Assembly (NCBI RefSeq): GCF_014076845.1
Contig: NZ_JACGUT010000079.1
Span: 186,001 to 250,000, forward strand
Origin: Colwellia sp. MB3u-41
GTDB taxonomy: Bacteria > Pseudomonadota > Gammaproteobacteria > Enterobacterales > Alteromonadaceae
Length of the DNA stretch: 64,000 nucleotides
Direction of reading: 5' to 3'
Shown: one piece after another, positions 55,666-64,000 of the stretch
Numbering within the stretch: position 1 is the first letter of the stretch
How the letters are laid out: each line of letters begins with the position of its first letter
Made by a program: the position numbers and the translations under genes
The notes under the pieces: generated by a model
Told to the model about the DNA's origin: nothing
The model's database searches: none
What the model saw: only the letters and a program-made list of their open reading frames with translations

Positions 55666-58014
55666 ATGGCTACCATTGCTGAACTCATCGCAACAGAACT
55701 TAACGTTAAAACCGCTCAAATAACTTCAGCAATTAGTTTGCTTGATGATGGTGCAACTGTACCTTTTATTGCCCGTTACCGAAAAGAGGTTACCCAAGGG
55801 TTAGACGATAATCATCTGCGCCATATTGACCAGCGTTTAAGCTATTTACGTGAACTTGAAGACCGTCGAAAAGTTATTATTACCAGCATTACGCAACAAG
55901 ATAAATTAACGCCATCATTAGAAAAAGAATTACAACAAGCTGACAACAAAACCCGTTTAGAAGATTTATATTTACCCTTCAAACCCAAACGTCGCACTAA
56001 AGGTCACATAGCGATAGAGGGCGGTTTAGAACCCCTTGCCAATAATCTTTATAACAACTGGACATTAACACCAGAAGTTGAAGCAAAGGCTTTTATCAAT
56101 GATAATGCTGGGTTTAGCGATGAAAAATCAGTACTTGAGGGCGCAATTTACATCCTCATCGAACGTTTTGCTCAAGATGCCAATTTATTACAGAAATTGC
56201 GTAAACATTTATTAAAACAAGCGCATTTATCAAGCGTTGTTGCCAAAGGAAAACAGCAAGAAGGGGCAAAGTATCGCGACTATTTCGAGCACTCAGAATT
56301 ATTAAAAAATGTTCCTTCACATCGCGCTTTGGCGATGCTTCGTGGTCGTAATGAAAAAATTCTACAACTCAGCATTAATGTAGACCCAACTCAAGAAGAT
56401 AGTCATTACTCAAGTGCAGAACAAATTATTTGTGAACACTATAATTTGCGCTTAACCGGACAAGCTGCCGCTGAATTTATGACTAAGGTCGTTCGTTGGG
56501 CATGGAAAATCAAATTAAGCCTGAGTTTAGAGACAGAGTTGCTGGGTAACTTGCGTGAACAAGCAGAAACTGGCGCAATAAAAGTTTTTGCCACTAATCT
56601 AAGTGATTTGTTAATGGCCGCTCCAGCTGGCGCGAAAACAACCTTAGGTTTAGACCCCGGTATGCGCACAGGTTGTAAAATTGCGATTGTTGATGCGACA
56701 GGTAAGTTATTACAAACCGCTACTATTTTCCCCCATGCACCACAAAATCATTGGGAGAAGTCATTACGAACGTTAGTAAGTTTATGTCAGCAGCACAAAG
56801 TACAATTACTGGCCATTGGTAATGGTACCGGCTCGCGTGAAAGTGACAAACTTGCGGCAGAGGTTATTCAAGCTTTAGAAAAAAATAAACCACAAAAAGT
56901 GATGGTCAGTGAAGCAGGTGCTTCTGTGTATTCTGCCTCAGAATTTGCAGCGAAAGAGTTTCCTGATTTAGATGTTTCTATTCGTGGCGCTGTTTCTATC
57001 GCACGACGATTACAAGACCCCTTAGCTGAATTAGTAAAAATTGACCCTAAAGCGATTGGGGTTGGTCAATATCAACATGACGTTAGTCAAAGCCAACTCA
57101 GTAAAACCCTCGACAATGTTATAGAAGATTGTGTAAATAATGTTGGCGTTGATTTAAACAGTGCTTCAGCGGCATTGTTAACTCGAGTTTCCGGTTTAAA
57201 TAAAACCATGGCTGATAACGTAGTGGCCTACCGAGACGAGCATGGTCGCTTTAATGATCGAAAAGAACTCAAAAAAGTCGCGCGTTTGGGGCCGAAAGCC
57301 TTTGAACAAGCGGCAGGTTTTTTACGTATTGCGGGGGGTAAAAACCCACTCGACAATTCAGGGGTTCACCCTGAAAGCTATCCCGTGATTGAAAAAATCA
57401 TCGCTCAACTTAAGAGTAATATTACTGATTTAATAGGCAACAGTGAGCAATTAAATCAAATTAATATCACAGATCTCAAAGATATCAATATTGGTGAGTT
57501 AACGTTTAAAGATATTGTTAGTGAACTAGAAAAACCCGGCCGTGACCCTCGCCCTGAGTTTAAAGCAGCACAATTTAAGGAAGGGGTGAATACGATTAAC
57601 GACTTAACTGTCGGTATGATACTCGAAGGCGTGATTTCAAACGTTGCCAACTTTGGTGCTTTTGTCGATTTAGGTGTTCATCAAGATGGCTTAGTACATA
57701 TCTCCTCACTCACTGATAAGTTTGTTAGCGACCCACGTGAAGTGGTTAAAGCAGGCGATATTGTTAAGGTAAAAGTGATGGAGGTTGATGCGGCAAGAAA
57801 ACGTATTAGCTTATCAATGCGTTTAGATGAAACAGTTACCTCGAAGTCAGAGCAAAAAACTTCTGCCAATAAGCCTCATGACCGTTCACAGAATACCGTT
57901 GCAAAAAATACCAAACCCAATCAGCAACGAAGTGCAAAACCACAACCGAAGACGAATGACAATGCGGCAATGGGTAATGCCTTTGCCGATGCTTTTGCTA
58001 AGTTAAAAAAGTAA
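55666..58014 (+). CDS. tex: Tex family transcription accessory protein
   Basis: A 782-residue cytoplasmic protein. It begins [41 protein letters not shown], the Tex N-terminal signature. A YqgF-like RNase H fold is in the middle ([19 protein letters not shown]). Helix-hairpin-helix motifs follow ([45 protein letters not shown]). An S1 RNA-binding domain comes next ([31 protein letters not shown]). The last ~50 residues are a basic, asparagine-rich tail. Tex binds nucleic acids and affects transcription and toxin expression in other species. It is monocistronic. Confidence 0.97.
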   Translation: MATIAELIATELNVKTAQITSAISLLDDGATVPFIARYRKEVTQGLDDNHLRHIDQRLSYLRELEDRRKVIITSITQQDKLTPSLEKELQQADNKTRLEDLYLPFKPKRRTKGHIAIEGGLEPLANNLYNNWTLTPEVEAKAFINDNAGFSDEKSVLEGAIYILIERFAQDANLLQKLRKHLLKQAHLSSVVAKGKQQEGAKYRDYFEHSELLKNVPSHRALAMLRGRNEKILQLSINVDPTQEDSHYSSAEQIICEHYNLRLTGQAAAEFMTKVVRWAWKIKLSLSLETELLGNLREQAETGAIKVFATNLSDLLMAAPAGAKTTLGLDPGMRTGCKIAIVDATGKLLQTATIFPHAPQNHWEKSLRTLVSLCQQHKVQLLAIGNGTGSRESDKLAAEVIQALEKNKPQKVMVSEAGASVYSASEFAAKEFPDLDVSIRGAVSIARRLQDPLAELVKIDPKAIGVGQYQHDVSQSQLSKTLDNVIEDCVNNVGVDLNSASAALLTRVSGLNKTMADNVVAYRDEHGRFNDRKELKKVARLGPKAFEQAAGFLRIAGGKNPLDNSGVHPESYPVIEKIIAQLKSNITDLIGNSEQLNQINITDLKDINIGELTFKDIVSELEKPGRDPRPEFKAAQFKEGVNTINDLTVGMILEGVISNVANFGAFVDLGVHQDGLVHISSLTDKFVSDPREVVKAGDIVKVKVMEVDAARKRISLSMRLDETVTSKSEQKTSANKPHDRSQNTVAKNTKPNQQRSAKPQPKTNDNAAMGNAFADAFAKLKK

Positions 58015-58143
58015 AAACAGTCTTGGCACTACGACATTGACTACATCGACGTAGGTACTAATGATTTATCTGAAACAAAATCATCACCGTTGACGTGCAA
58101 GGATGCACTAATGCCTTGAAATACAGGATATCTGAGAAAGGCC

Positions 58144-58258
58144 ATCCTGAACATTCGTCGCTACTTGCCATCCATGGCACCACGACATACCGTTCATCCT
58201 GAACATTCGTCGCTACTTGCCATCCATGGCACCACGACATACCGTTCATCCTGAACAT
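58144..58258. repeat. Intergenic direct repeat, two exact 52-bp units plus partial third
   Basis: Units begin ATCCTGAACATT at 58144, 58196 and 58248 (partial), a 52-base period. The two full units are identical. Read on the opposite strand it is related to the 51-bp repeat at 52464, through GACATACCGTTCA and CTGAACAT. A palindrome GTTCA-TCC-TGAAC spans the unit junction. Confidence 0.9.
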
Positions 58259-58264
58259 AAAAAA

Positions 58265-58284
58265 GGGGAAGCAAAAGCTTCCCC
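58265..58284 (-). terminator. Intrinsic terminator of the porin gene
   Basis: GGGGAAGC and GCTTCCCC pair around AAAA and, leftward, are followed by TTTTTTATG. It lies 75 bases after the stop of the leftward porin gene. Confidence 0.85.
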
Positions 58285-58358
58285 AAACAACCTCAGAATA
58301 GGAGGTCAACTAACGCAAGAACGTGTGAATTTCTTTTGTCTGTATGTCGATTTATGAC

Positions 58359-59405
58359 CTATAAAACATATTTTGCTGAAAATTGTAGGTAATCGGAGTC
58401 AACATTTTTATCTTCCATTTCAAAGTTACCCACTTCAACACCAAATGATAATTGCTTGGTCACATTTTTGAATAAATTTACGCCCCAATGGGTACGGTCA
58501 TAATCAGCGACATCTGTGGTTGTATTGCCATAAAATGCTGTGCTTCGTAACCCTTCAGACCAAAAGTGACGATAGGCAACACTAATTGACGTTGTTTCTT
58601 CAACTTCTTCACCAATTAAATCTTTTGAAGCCGTAACACCGACATAACGACCAACTTCACCACCATGAAATTGGAAGCGAAAATCATCTTTGCCAAAGGT
58701 ATTTATACGGCCAGAAATACCATAGCCCAATGCTGACTCTTCGTTACCACCAACGGTTTGTAATTGCTTAGCTACTGCAGCAATAGCCACGTTACCCCAA
58801 TCACCTTTGAAATTATAACGACCAATAATATCCGGCATTGAGTCGTTACCACTTACACCACCGTATGATTCTGGATTTTCAACAGAAACTTGAAAATTAC
58901 CCATGGTGTAACGTACTTGTCCCTGACGAATAAATGCTGCTGCTACTAATGGTCCACCAAAATCAGCCGCTTCAGCGAGCGCGCTGGTATTGACAAAAGT
59001 TGACCATGTTTCACCAATTAATAGATTTTTGTATTTAATAAAAGCGTGACGAATACGTGGGTTTGATGAATTAGAAATAATTTCGTTGCCCCCCCCTCTA
59101 ACCGCCTCACCGTAGAAATCCATTTCAATAAAACCGGTTAAATCACCATGTTGATATTTGGTATTAATACGCGATTCATTAACCGCAATACCAAAGTTCG
59201 AAATACTTTCGGTTAAGGCAGTACCACTACCATACCAATAATCTGTTGCTGCAACGGTGCCATCGGTGTAGCGTGCATCAGCTTTTATATAACCACCGAA
59301 AGTAATGGTATCGTTATTGTCTAATTTAATTTCGTAAGCCGCATTTGCACTGCCCGCCAACGCTAATAATCCTGTTGCTAATAGAAGCTTTTTCTTATTG
59401 AACAT
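58359..59405 (-). CDS. DcaP-like trimeric outer-membrane porin
   Basis: A 348-residue porin. The signal peptide is MFNKKKLLLATGLLALAGSANA. The mature N-terminus YEIKLDNNDTITFGGYIKADARYT and the segment GFIEMDFYG, then RIRHAFIKYKNLLIGETWSTF, are typical of the DcaP family. It ends FSAKYVL, with aromatic and hydrophobic residues for barrel assembly. DcaP porins take up dicarboxylates and similar small acids. It is divergent from the DPP-IV-like gene at 59704, which may be co-regulated. Confidence 0.85.
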   Translation of the reverse strand: MFNKKKLLLATGLLALAGSANAAYEIKLDNNDTITFGGYIKADARYTDGTVAATDYWYGSGTALTESISNFGIAVNESRINTKYQHGDLTGFIEMDFYGEAVRGGGNEIISNSSNPRIRHAFIKYKNLLIGETWSTFVNTSALAEAADFGGPLVAAAFIRQGQVRYTMGNFQVSVENPESYGGVSGNDSMPDIIGRYNFKGDWGNVAIAAVAKQLQTVGGNEESALGYGISGRINTFGKDDFRFQFHGGEVGRYVGVTASKDLIGEEVEETTSISVAYRHFWSEGLRSTAFYGNTTTDVADYDRTHWGVNLFKNVTKQLSFGVEVGNFEMEDKNVDSDYLQFSAKYVL

Positions 59406-59528
59406 TTTGCTATCCCCGTTTATTGTGTATTAGCCTAGGAAAACTGCAGATACGATCCGTTGGCTACTTTTTATCGTTTTATTATTATTTTATTTTCATA
59501 ACTTAAAACGTTAATGGGTATTTAGAAA

Positions 59529-59544
59529 TTAGACATAAGTCTAA
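59529..59544. promoter_or_regulatory. Inverted repeat TTAGAC-N4-GTCTAA between divergent genes
   Basis: The perfect 6-base arms TTAGAC and GTCTAA are separated by ATAA in the 298-base region between the porin and DPP-IV genes. It may be an operator, but the regulator is not known. No gene is seen in the rest of the region (59406-59703). Confidence 0.3.
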
Positions 59545-59703
59545 AGCGGATGTTTTTTATTGCTAATTTTGATTAATTCACCTTATAAAGTCGTATATTT
59601 AACGATAATCACACTCGAAACCATAAGGAAATGTTAGGCTGGCAATAGCATTACTTGTATTATTATCAGGTGAATAACTCATAATGAAAAAAGGTAAATT
59701 TAG

Positions 59704-61995
59704 ATGAGAAAATCTCTTATTCTTGCCAGTGGCGTTGCGCTTATCTCTGCTCTGACGCCAACCGTTTTGTCAGCAAAACAGCTCAGCGTTAACGACTACA
59801 AAAAGGCAGAACAGCAACTAGCAAGCCATACCAGTAAGTTAGTAACCGGTACTGTTGATTATCCTTTATGGTCAGACAATGGTACGTTGGTTTACCGCAG
59901 TCATACAAAAGACGGTGACCAGTTTTTTAAAGTTAATACTAACAGCCAAAAAAAATCGCTTGCTTTCGATCATAAAAAGCTAGCTGACTCACTGGCCCGT
60001 GTTACAGAAACCGAAATAAATCACGATGAACTCCCTTTTTATCAAGTAGAATTCACCTCAGCAAGCAACATTAAACTCTCAGTAAAAGCGAAAAGTTACC
60101 AGTGTGATTTAGAGACTTACTTATGTAATCTTGATGAATTAGCACAAAAAAGTGATGAGAATGTATCGCCTGACGGCAAACAAGCGGTATTTATTCGTGC
60201 ACATAATTTATGGTTGCGTGACTTAACAACAGATAAAGAAAGCCAGCTAACCACAGACGGCGTTAAAGATTTTGGTTACGCGACCAATAACGCAGGTTGG
60301 GTGCGTCGTGACTCACCCGTAGTGATTTGGGCACCTAATTCAAAAAAATTAACTACCTTTAAGCATGATGGTCGTAAAGTTGGCGACATGGGCATTGTTT
60401 CAACCGCTGTGGGTCATCCTGACATTGACGTATGGAAATACCCGCTCCCGGGTGACGAACATATTTTTGCTATTCATCGAGTCGTTATCGACATTGAGAC
60501 TCAAAAAGTGACACCACTTGATATGGAACCCGATGCTCATCGCTCAACAATTACTGACCATGTCGCAGGACGTAATGGCGAGTTATTAGATATAGATTGG
60601 GCTGATGACAGCAACACGTTTGCTTTTGTTTCTTCAACGCGCGATCACAAAACTGCCACGTTAAAAATTGCTGATGCTAATACGGGTAAAATAAAAGTTG
60701 TTATGTCTGAAACGCAAAATAGCTTTTTTGAGTCAGGTGTTGACGGTATTAGTTGGAAATACCTAGAGAAAAGCAATGAAGCCATTTGGTTTTCACAGCG
60801 AAGTAATTGGGGACATTTATACCTTGTTGATTTAGCGACAGGTAAAATTAAACAACCGATTACCCAAGGCGATTGGACCGTTATTGAATTACTGCATGTT
60901 GACCAAAACACAGGTAAGCTAATTTTCACTGGCGCAGGTAAAGAAGGTGGCGATCCCTATTACCATTACCTCTATAGCGTAAACAAAGATGGTTCTGATT
61001 TAACCTTATTAACACCAGAGAAAAAACATCACCGTATTACGTTAAACAAAGCAGGAACACACTTCTTAGATCGCACCGCGACACCAACAATTGCTGAAAC
61101 GAGTAGGGTTCGCGCAATTGATAATAAAAAAGAATTCACCATTGAAACTATGGATATCAGTAAGTTAAAAGATTCTGGTTGGAAAGCTCCCGTTGAATTT
61201 ATTGTAAAAGACAGAAACGGTGAAAATGACATTTACGGTTTACTGTACAAACCAACAAATTTTGACGCGAGTAAGTCTTACCCTGTCGTTAACTATTTAT
61301 ATCCGGGTCCACAGGTAGGAAGTATCCGAGGTCGTCATTTCCGCAGTTCTCGTGGAGACAATCAATCAATTGCTGAATTAGGCTTTATTGTGATTGAAAT
61401 TGACGCGTTAGGCACGCCGAGTCGCTCGAAAGCGTTTCATGACTTTTATTACGGCAACATGGGTGACAGTGGTATTCCTGATCAAGTGTCAGCTATTCAG
61501 CAGTTAGCTAAAAAACATAGCTGGATTGATGCAACGCGCGTGGGTATTTGGGGGCATTCAGGTGGTGGTTTTGCATCAACTCGTGCTTTATTAACTTTCC
61601 CAGATTTCTACAAAGTGGCGGTATCACAAGCCGGTAATCATGATAACCGTAACTATGCTGACGAATGGGGCGAGAAATACCATGGTCTTGAAGTAAAAAA
61701 TGAAGATGGCACCAGCAACTACGATAGCCAAGCAAACCAGTTATCGGTTGAAAGCTTAAAGGGCAAGTTATTGATTGCTCACGGCACAACCGATACTAAT
61801 GTTCCGCCTTACAATACCTTGATTGTGGTTGAAGCTTTGATCAAGGCTAACAAAGATTTCGATATGTTAATGCTGCCAAACCGTGGTCACGGTTTTGCGC
61901 GCGAACCTTATATGATGCGTAAACGTTGGGATTATTTCGTAGAACACTTAATGGGTGCAACGCCACCAAAAGAATTTGTTTTCTCTAAAAAATAA
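59704..61995 (+). CDS. S9 family dipeptidyl-peptidase IV-like peptidase
   Basis: A 763-residue exported peptidase with the signal peptide MRKSLILASGVALISALTPTVLSA. A beta-propeller (DPPIV N-domain, with LWSDNGTLVYRSHTKDGD and VSPDGKQAVFIRAHNLWLRDL) is followed by the hydrolase domain. The catalytic serine is Ser619 in GIWGHSGGGFAS. The acid lies in AHGTTDTNVPP and the histidine in PNRGHGFAREP. It probably removes N-terminal dipeptides with Pro at position two in the periplasm. The terminator follows after 22 bases. Confidence 0.94.
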   Translation: MRKSLILASGVALISALTPTVLSAKQLSVNDYKKAEQQLASHTSKLVTGTVDYPLWSDNGTLVYRSHTKDGDQFFKVNTNSQKKSLAFDHKKLADSLARVTETEINHDELPFYQVEFTSASNIKLSVKAKSYQCDLETYLCNLDELAQKSDENVSPDGKQAVFIRAHNLWLRDLTTDKESQLTTDGVKDFGYATNNAGWVRRDSPVVIWAPNSKKLTTFKHDGRKVGDMGIVSTAVGHPDIDVWKYPLPGDEHIFAIHRVVIDIETQKVTPLDMEPDAHRSTITDHVAGRNGELLDIDWADDSNTFAFVSSTRDHKTATLKIADANTGKIKVVMSETQNSFFESGVDGISWKYLEKSNEAIWFSQRSNWGHLYLVDLATGKIKQPITQGDWTVIELLHVDQNTGKLIFTGAGKEGGDPYYHYLYSVNKDGSDLTLLTPEKKHHRITLNKAGTHFLDRTATPTIAETSRVRAIDNKKEFTIETMDISKLKDSGWKAPVEFIVKDRNGENDIYGLLYKPTNFDASKSYPVVNYLYPGPQVGSIRGRHFRSSRGDNQSIAELGFIVIEIDALGTPSRSKAFHDFYYGNMGDSGIPDQVSAIQQLAKKHSWIDATRVGIWGHSGGGFASTRALLTFPDFYKVAVSQAGNHDNRNYADEWGEKYHGLEVKNEDGTSNYDSQANQLSVESLKGKLLIAHGTTDTNVPPYNTLIVVEALIKANKDFDMLMLPNRGHGFAREPYMMRKRWDYFVEHLMGATPPKEFVFSKK

Positions 61996-62017
61996 AAAAA
62001 GTTCGTAAATAATTCTT

Positions 62018-62044
62018 AAAAAAGACGCTTCAAGCGTCTTTTTT
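62018..62044 (+). terminator. Intrinsic terminator of the DPP-IV-like gene
   Basis: GACGCT and AGCGTC pair around TCA, flanked by A-run and T-run (AAAAAA and TTTTTT). It is 22 bases after the stop. Confidence 0.88.
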
Positions 62045-62165
62045 ATTGCTTCGAAATATATTTATAATCATTTGCTTGTTCACGTTTGCATGAGCTAGAT
62101 CAAGGAAATTAGCTAACATTTGCATAAAATGAAGTTATGGCCGTTAACATAAAAAGGAAAATGAT

Positions 62166-62480
62166 ATGAAAAATCAAGAAATACTCGCCTCTTTAACGGA
62201 GAAAAAATCTCAGTTGGAACATCGTATTAGTGCTATCGAAGCCGACTTTCACAAAGGCCGCTCGCCAGACTTTGCTGAACAAGCTACCGAAACAGAAAAT
62301 GATGAAGTACTCGATAAAATTCATCACGAAGCGAAAGCTGAATTAAAGCATGTTATTGCCGCGTTAGATCGTTTAAAAAATGATAAATATGGTTTTTGTG
62401 CCAGCTGTGATACCGCGATTAACACGAAAAGGTTACACGTTTTACCTTACACAATCACTTGTATCAACTGCGCACAATAA
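62166..62480 (+). CDS. DksA/TraR-type C4 zinc-finger protein
   Basis: A 104-residue protein starting after AAAAGGAAAATGAT. The N-terminal two-thirds is a coiled coil (LTEKKSQLEHRISAIEADFHKG). The C-terminus has the zinc finger YGFCASCDTAINTKRLHVLPYTITCINCAQ, two CxxC pairs. It is shorter than DksA (~150) and lacks the DksA acidic DxxDxA tip (the loop reads FAEQATETENDEV). It may bind the RNA polymerase secondary channel. It is followed after 9 bases by a YdcH-like gene. Confidence 0.9.
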   Translation: MKNQEILASLTEKKSQLEHRISAIEADFHKGRSPDFAEQATETENDEVLDKIHHEAKAELKHVIAALDRLKNDKYGFCASCDTAINTKRLHVLPYTITCINCAQ

Positions 62481-62489
62481 GGAAGAAAA

Positions 62490-62741
62490 ATGATAATAGA
62501 AAAACATGATTTACACCATGAATTCCCAGAGTTTACGGATGAAATACATAACCTTAAAATGAATGACGCACATTTTGATCGCTTATTCAAAGCCTACCAT
62601 GAGCTAAATCAAGAGGTACGCCATATAGAACAAGGTGTTGAAAATACTTCTGACGAATATCTAGACCAACAAAAAAAGCAGCGCTTACATTTAAAAGATG
62701 AATTATTTGCAATCATCAAAAAAGAAAAAACCAGCACCTAA
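62490..62741 (+). CDS. YdcH/DUF465 family small protein
   Basis: An 83-residue charged helical protein. DLHHEFPEFTDEIHNLKMNDAHFDRLFKAYHELNQEVRHIE is the DUF465 signature. GGAAGAAAA precedes the ATG. It follows the DksA-like gene by nine bases, so the two form an operon. Function is unknown; such proteins are small helical cytoplasmic factors. Confidence 0.9.
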   Translation: MIIEKHDLHHEFPEFTDEIHNLKMNDAHFDRLFKAYHELNQEVRHIEQGVENTSDEYLDQQKKQRLHLKDELFAIIKKEKTST

Positions 62742-62786
62742 CGAATAACACTAGACAAAGTTTAAAATCTATTTATTGTAGTTAAT

Positions 62787-62829
62787 GCCTCTGGGTGCTT
62801 TTATTTTTCAAAAATAAACACCACGAGGC
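62787..62829. terminator. Long imperfect hairpin between ydcH-like gene and next gene
   Basis: GCCTC and GAGGC, then TTTATTTTT and AAAAATAAA, pair with a few mismatches between TGGGTG and CACCAC. It may end the dksA-like/ydcH-like transcript or act in the leader of the gene at 62858. Confidence 0.5.
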
Positions 62830-62857
62830 CTCTAACAACAAAAAAATAGGTGGTTTC

Positions 62858-63151
62858 ATGGCTAGACTAAAACAGGCAAAAGTAGCATTACAAGAGTCAT
62901 ACGATTGTTTTAACCAAGCAGTAGAAAAGCAACTCCCCGCATTAGCACTGTCAAATACCGACTCTATTAAAAATTTACTCGATATCGTTATTCGCCGTGA
63001 ATCGCTTTCTGTCGCTAAGAAAAGTAGCTTCCCTAATAAGCTTTCTGCCGATTTACGAAAAAAATTAGCTGACGTATTATTACTCATCGATAAAGTTGAT
63101 ATTGAAATAATCAAAGCGAATGCTAAATCGCCCTCAATCGATAAAGCATAA
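62858..63151 (+). CDS. Small helical hypothetical protein
   Basis: A 97-residue protein from the ATG at 62858, which has AGGTGG five bases upstream. An in-frame ATG at 62795 is less likely because it falls inside the hairpin at 62787-62829. The sequence is MARLKQAKVALQESYDCFNQAVEKQLPAL followed by long charged helices. There are no membrane helices or motifs. I do not recognise a family. The opposite-strand frame over the same bases is a shadow. Confidence 0.6.
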   Translation: MARLKQAKVALQESYDCFNQAVEKQLPALALSNTDSIKNLLDIVIRRESLSVAKKSSFPNKLSADLRKKLADVLLLIDKVDIEIIKANAKSPSIDKA

Positions 63152-63195
63152 GCGGACACAAAATCTCATTTCAAATAAAAATAGGTCCATTTACA

Positions 63196-63241
63196 CAGTG
63201 GTATTTTTTCAAATTTAATTTTTCGCTTAAAAATACCACTG
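63196..63241. terminator. Bidirectional hairpin between convergent genes
   Basis: Perfect 13-base arms CAGTGGTATTTTT and AAAAATACCACTG are separated by 20 bases. It lies between the helical-protein gene and the exonuclease gene, which converge, and can serve as the end of both. Confidence 0.7.
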
Positions 63242-63294
63242 CCACTTTGCACGAATGACTTACGCATCATTTTAACCAGCAAACTCAACAACAA

Positions 63295-63996
63295 TTACAG
63301 CAATAAATCGTTGAGTTTAAGTGTACTATTAGGCATATTGCTCACTTGTACCATTAATAACTCAGCCGTTGCTATTGCGTCATTTAAAGCATTATGAGCA
63401 AAATGATTAGGCAAGCCATGCTGATAACGTAAAGCTGACAATCTTAAGTCTGAAGGGTCGTAAGCGACATCTTTTTTATCTAATTGCCGTTTCGCTATCA
63501 TTAAGGTGTCTATCATAGGAAAAACCGGCGCTACGCCATAAAGTTCAAGGCATGCTTGTTGCAAAAACTGCCTTTCAATTCGTGCAAAATGCACTAACAT
63601 CACTTTTCCAGCTAATGCGTTGAGCAACACTTCAACTACTTCTTTTAATGGCGCACCTTGTTCTTTTTGCTGATCGGTTATCTGATGAATAATCACGTTA
63701 TCTGCTGAAAGCTCATCTTTGGTCTTTATTATTTGGTGATAACTGTCTTTTAACGATATCTGCTGCTGTTTTATCCCGATAAAGCCCACACTTAGTAATT
63801 TATCATTAATGGCGTGAAGGCCTGTGGTTTCAAAATCAACTGACAAGATATCAATATCACTTAAAGGTGTATTGGGGTCAGGAAATTCTATTGAAAGAAA
63901 GTCTTTTAATGCTCCTTTGGGGGCACGTGCCCAAGCACGTTTACGCTGCGCTTCATAGCCGAGTAACCTATAAAAAAAGGGGTGATTGCTGATCAT
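63295..63996 (-). CDS. DnaQ-like 3'-5' exonuclease (DEDDh)
   Basis: A 233-residue protein starting at an ATG at 63996, four bases from the window edge. The exonuclease motifs are SVDFETTGL (ExoI, Asp and Glu), LVHFARIERQFL (ExoII region) and FAHNALNDAIATAELLM (ExoIII with His and Asp). Upstream ~45 residues (RKRAWARAPKGALKDFLSIEFPDPNTPL) resemble the leader found in proteobacterial exonucleases of this type. It probably processes DNA or RNA ends. Upstream partners, if any, lie outside the window. Confidence 0.9.
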   Translation of the reverse strand: MISNHPFFYRLLGYEAQRKRAWARAPKGALKDFLSIEFPDPNTPLSDIDILSVDFETTGLHAINDKLLSVGFIGIKQQQISLKDSYHQIIKTKDELSADNVIIHQITDQQKEQGAPLKEVVEVLLNALAGKVMLVHFARIERQFLQQACLELYGVAPVFPMIDTLMIAKRQLDKKDVAYDPSDLRLSALRYQHGLPNHFAHNALNDAIATAELLMVQVSNMPNSTLKLNDLLL

Positions 63997-64000
63997 ACTT

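Noticed and set aside
58058-58309. 83-codon leftward frame
   Set aside because: It is made of the 52-bp direct repeat (duplicate peptide blocks) and has no independent support.
62782-63159. 125-codon leftward frame opposite the small helical-protein gene
   Set aside because: It covers the same bases as a frame with a good ribosome site and more natural protein composition, and it has no ribosome site of its own.

Overview
The window is an AT-rich chromosomal segment (roughly 38-40% GC by eye) of a marine gammaproteobacterium of the order Alteromonadales. The best guess is Colwellia or a close relative such as Thalassotalea. That guess rests on protein flavour and content: S8 and S9 peptidases with PPC domains, a DcaP-type porin, a PEP-CTERM protein, a two-component-propeller regulator, a tetraheme cytochrome c4-like protein next to engB, and a thiC-thiO-thiS-thiG-thiDE operon behind a TPP riboswitch. 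No rRNA, tRNA, CRISPR array, prophage or intact insertion sequence was seen.

Layout. 0-2.2 kb: a membrane protein cut by the left edge (DUF1449/YqiJ-like), then a zinc-ribbon protein, a small membrane protein and a DUF6942-like protein. 2.3-8.5 kb: two large convergent one-piece signalling proteins, a hybrid histidine kinase with receiver and AraC-type HTH, and a propeller sensor with a degenerate GGDEF domain. 8.6-18.3 kb: an exported-peptidase island with three S8 subtilases, an S9 peptidase and a formyltransferase-fold gene ended early by an in-frame stop. 18.3-26 kb: small housekeeping or accessory genes (DUF2892, VOC, CPXCG, MYG1, a Bcr/CflA-type MFS pump, an exported methyltransferase-like protein, an SBP_bac_3 protein) and one frameshifted SBP_bac_3 pseudogene. 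26-31.4 kb: the most accessory-looking stretch, with a stand-alone reverse transcriptase, an overlapping PEP-CTERM gene, a DUF4153 membrane protein, degenerate hairpin repeats and a candidate small RNA.

31.4-36 kb: a LytTR regulator divergent from an acyltransferase, then an ECF sigma factor operon with a probable anti-sigma factor and two DUF4252 proteins. 36-44 kb: S10 carboxypeptidase, the glutathione-dependent formaldehyde operon frmA-fghA with a coupled hutD-like gene, a TPR protein, a small beta-barrel protein and an M1 aminopeptidase. 44.2-50.2 kb: promoter, TPP riboswitch and thiamine operon. 50.2-58 kb: DUF418 protein, diheme and tetraheme c4-type cytochromes, engB and tex. 58.3-64 kb: DcaP-like porin, DPP-IV-like S9 peptidase, a DksA/TraR zinc-finger protein with a YdcH-like protein, and a DnaQ-like exonuclease.

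Taken together the window points to a protein-degrading heterotroph. Secreted or periplasmic proteases (three S8, two S9, S10, M1), a porin and solute-binding proteins feed peptide use, and large membrane sensors presumably adjust expression. The least explained items are the reverse transcriptase with its hairpin-rich leader, the small-RNA locus at 31.3 kb, the 11-residue VLWKV repeats of one subtilase, and two families of intergenic repeats.
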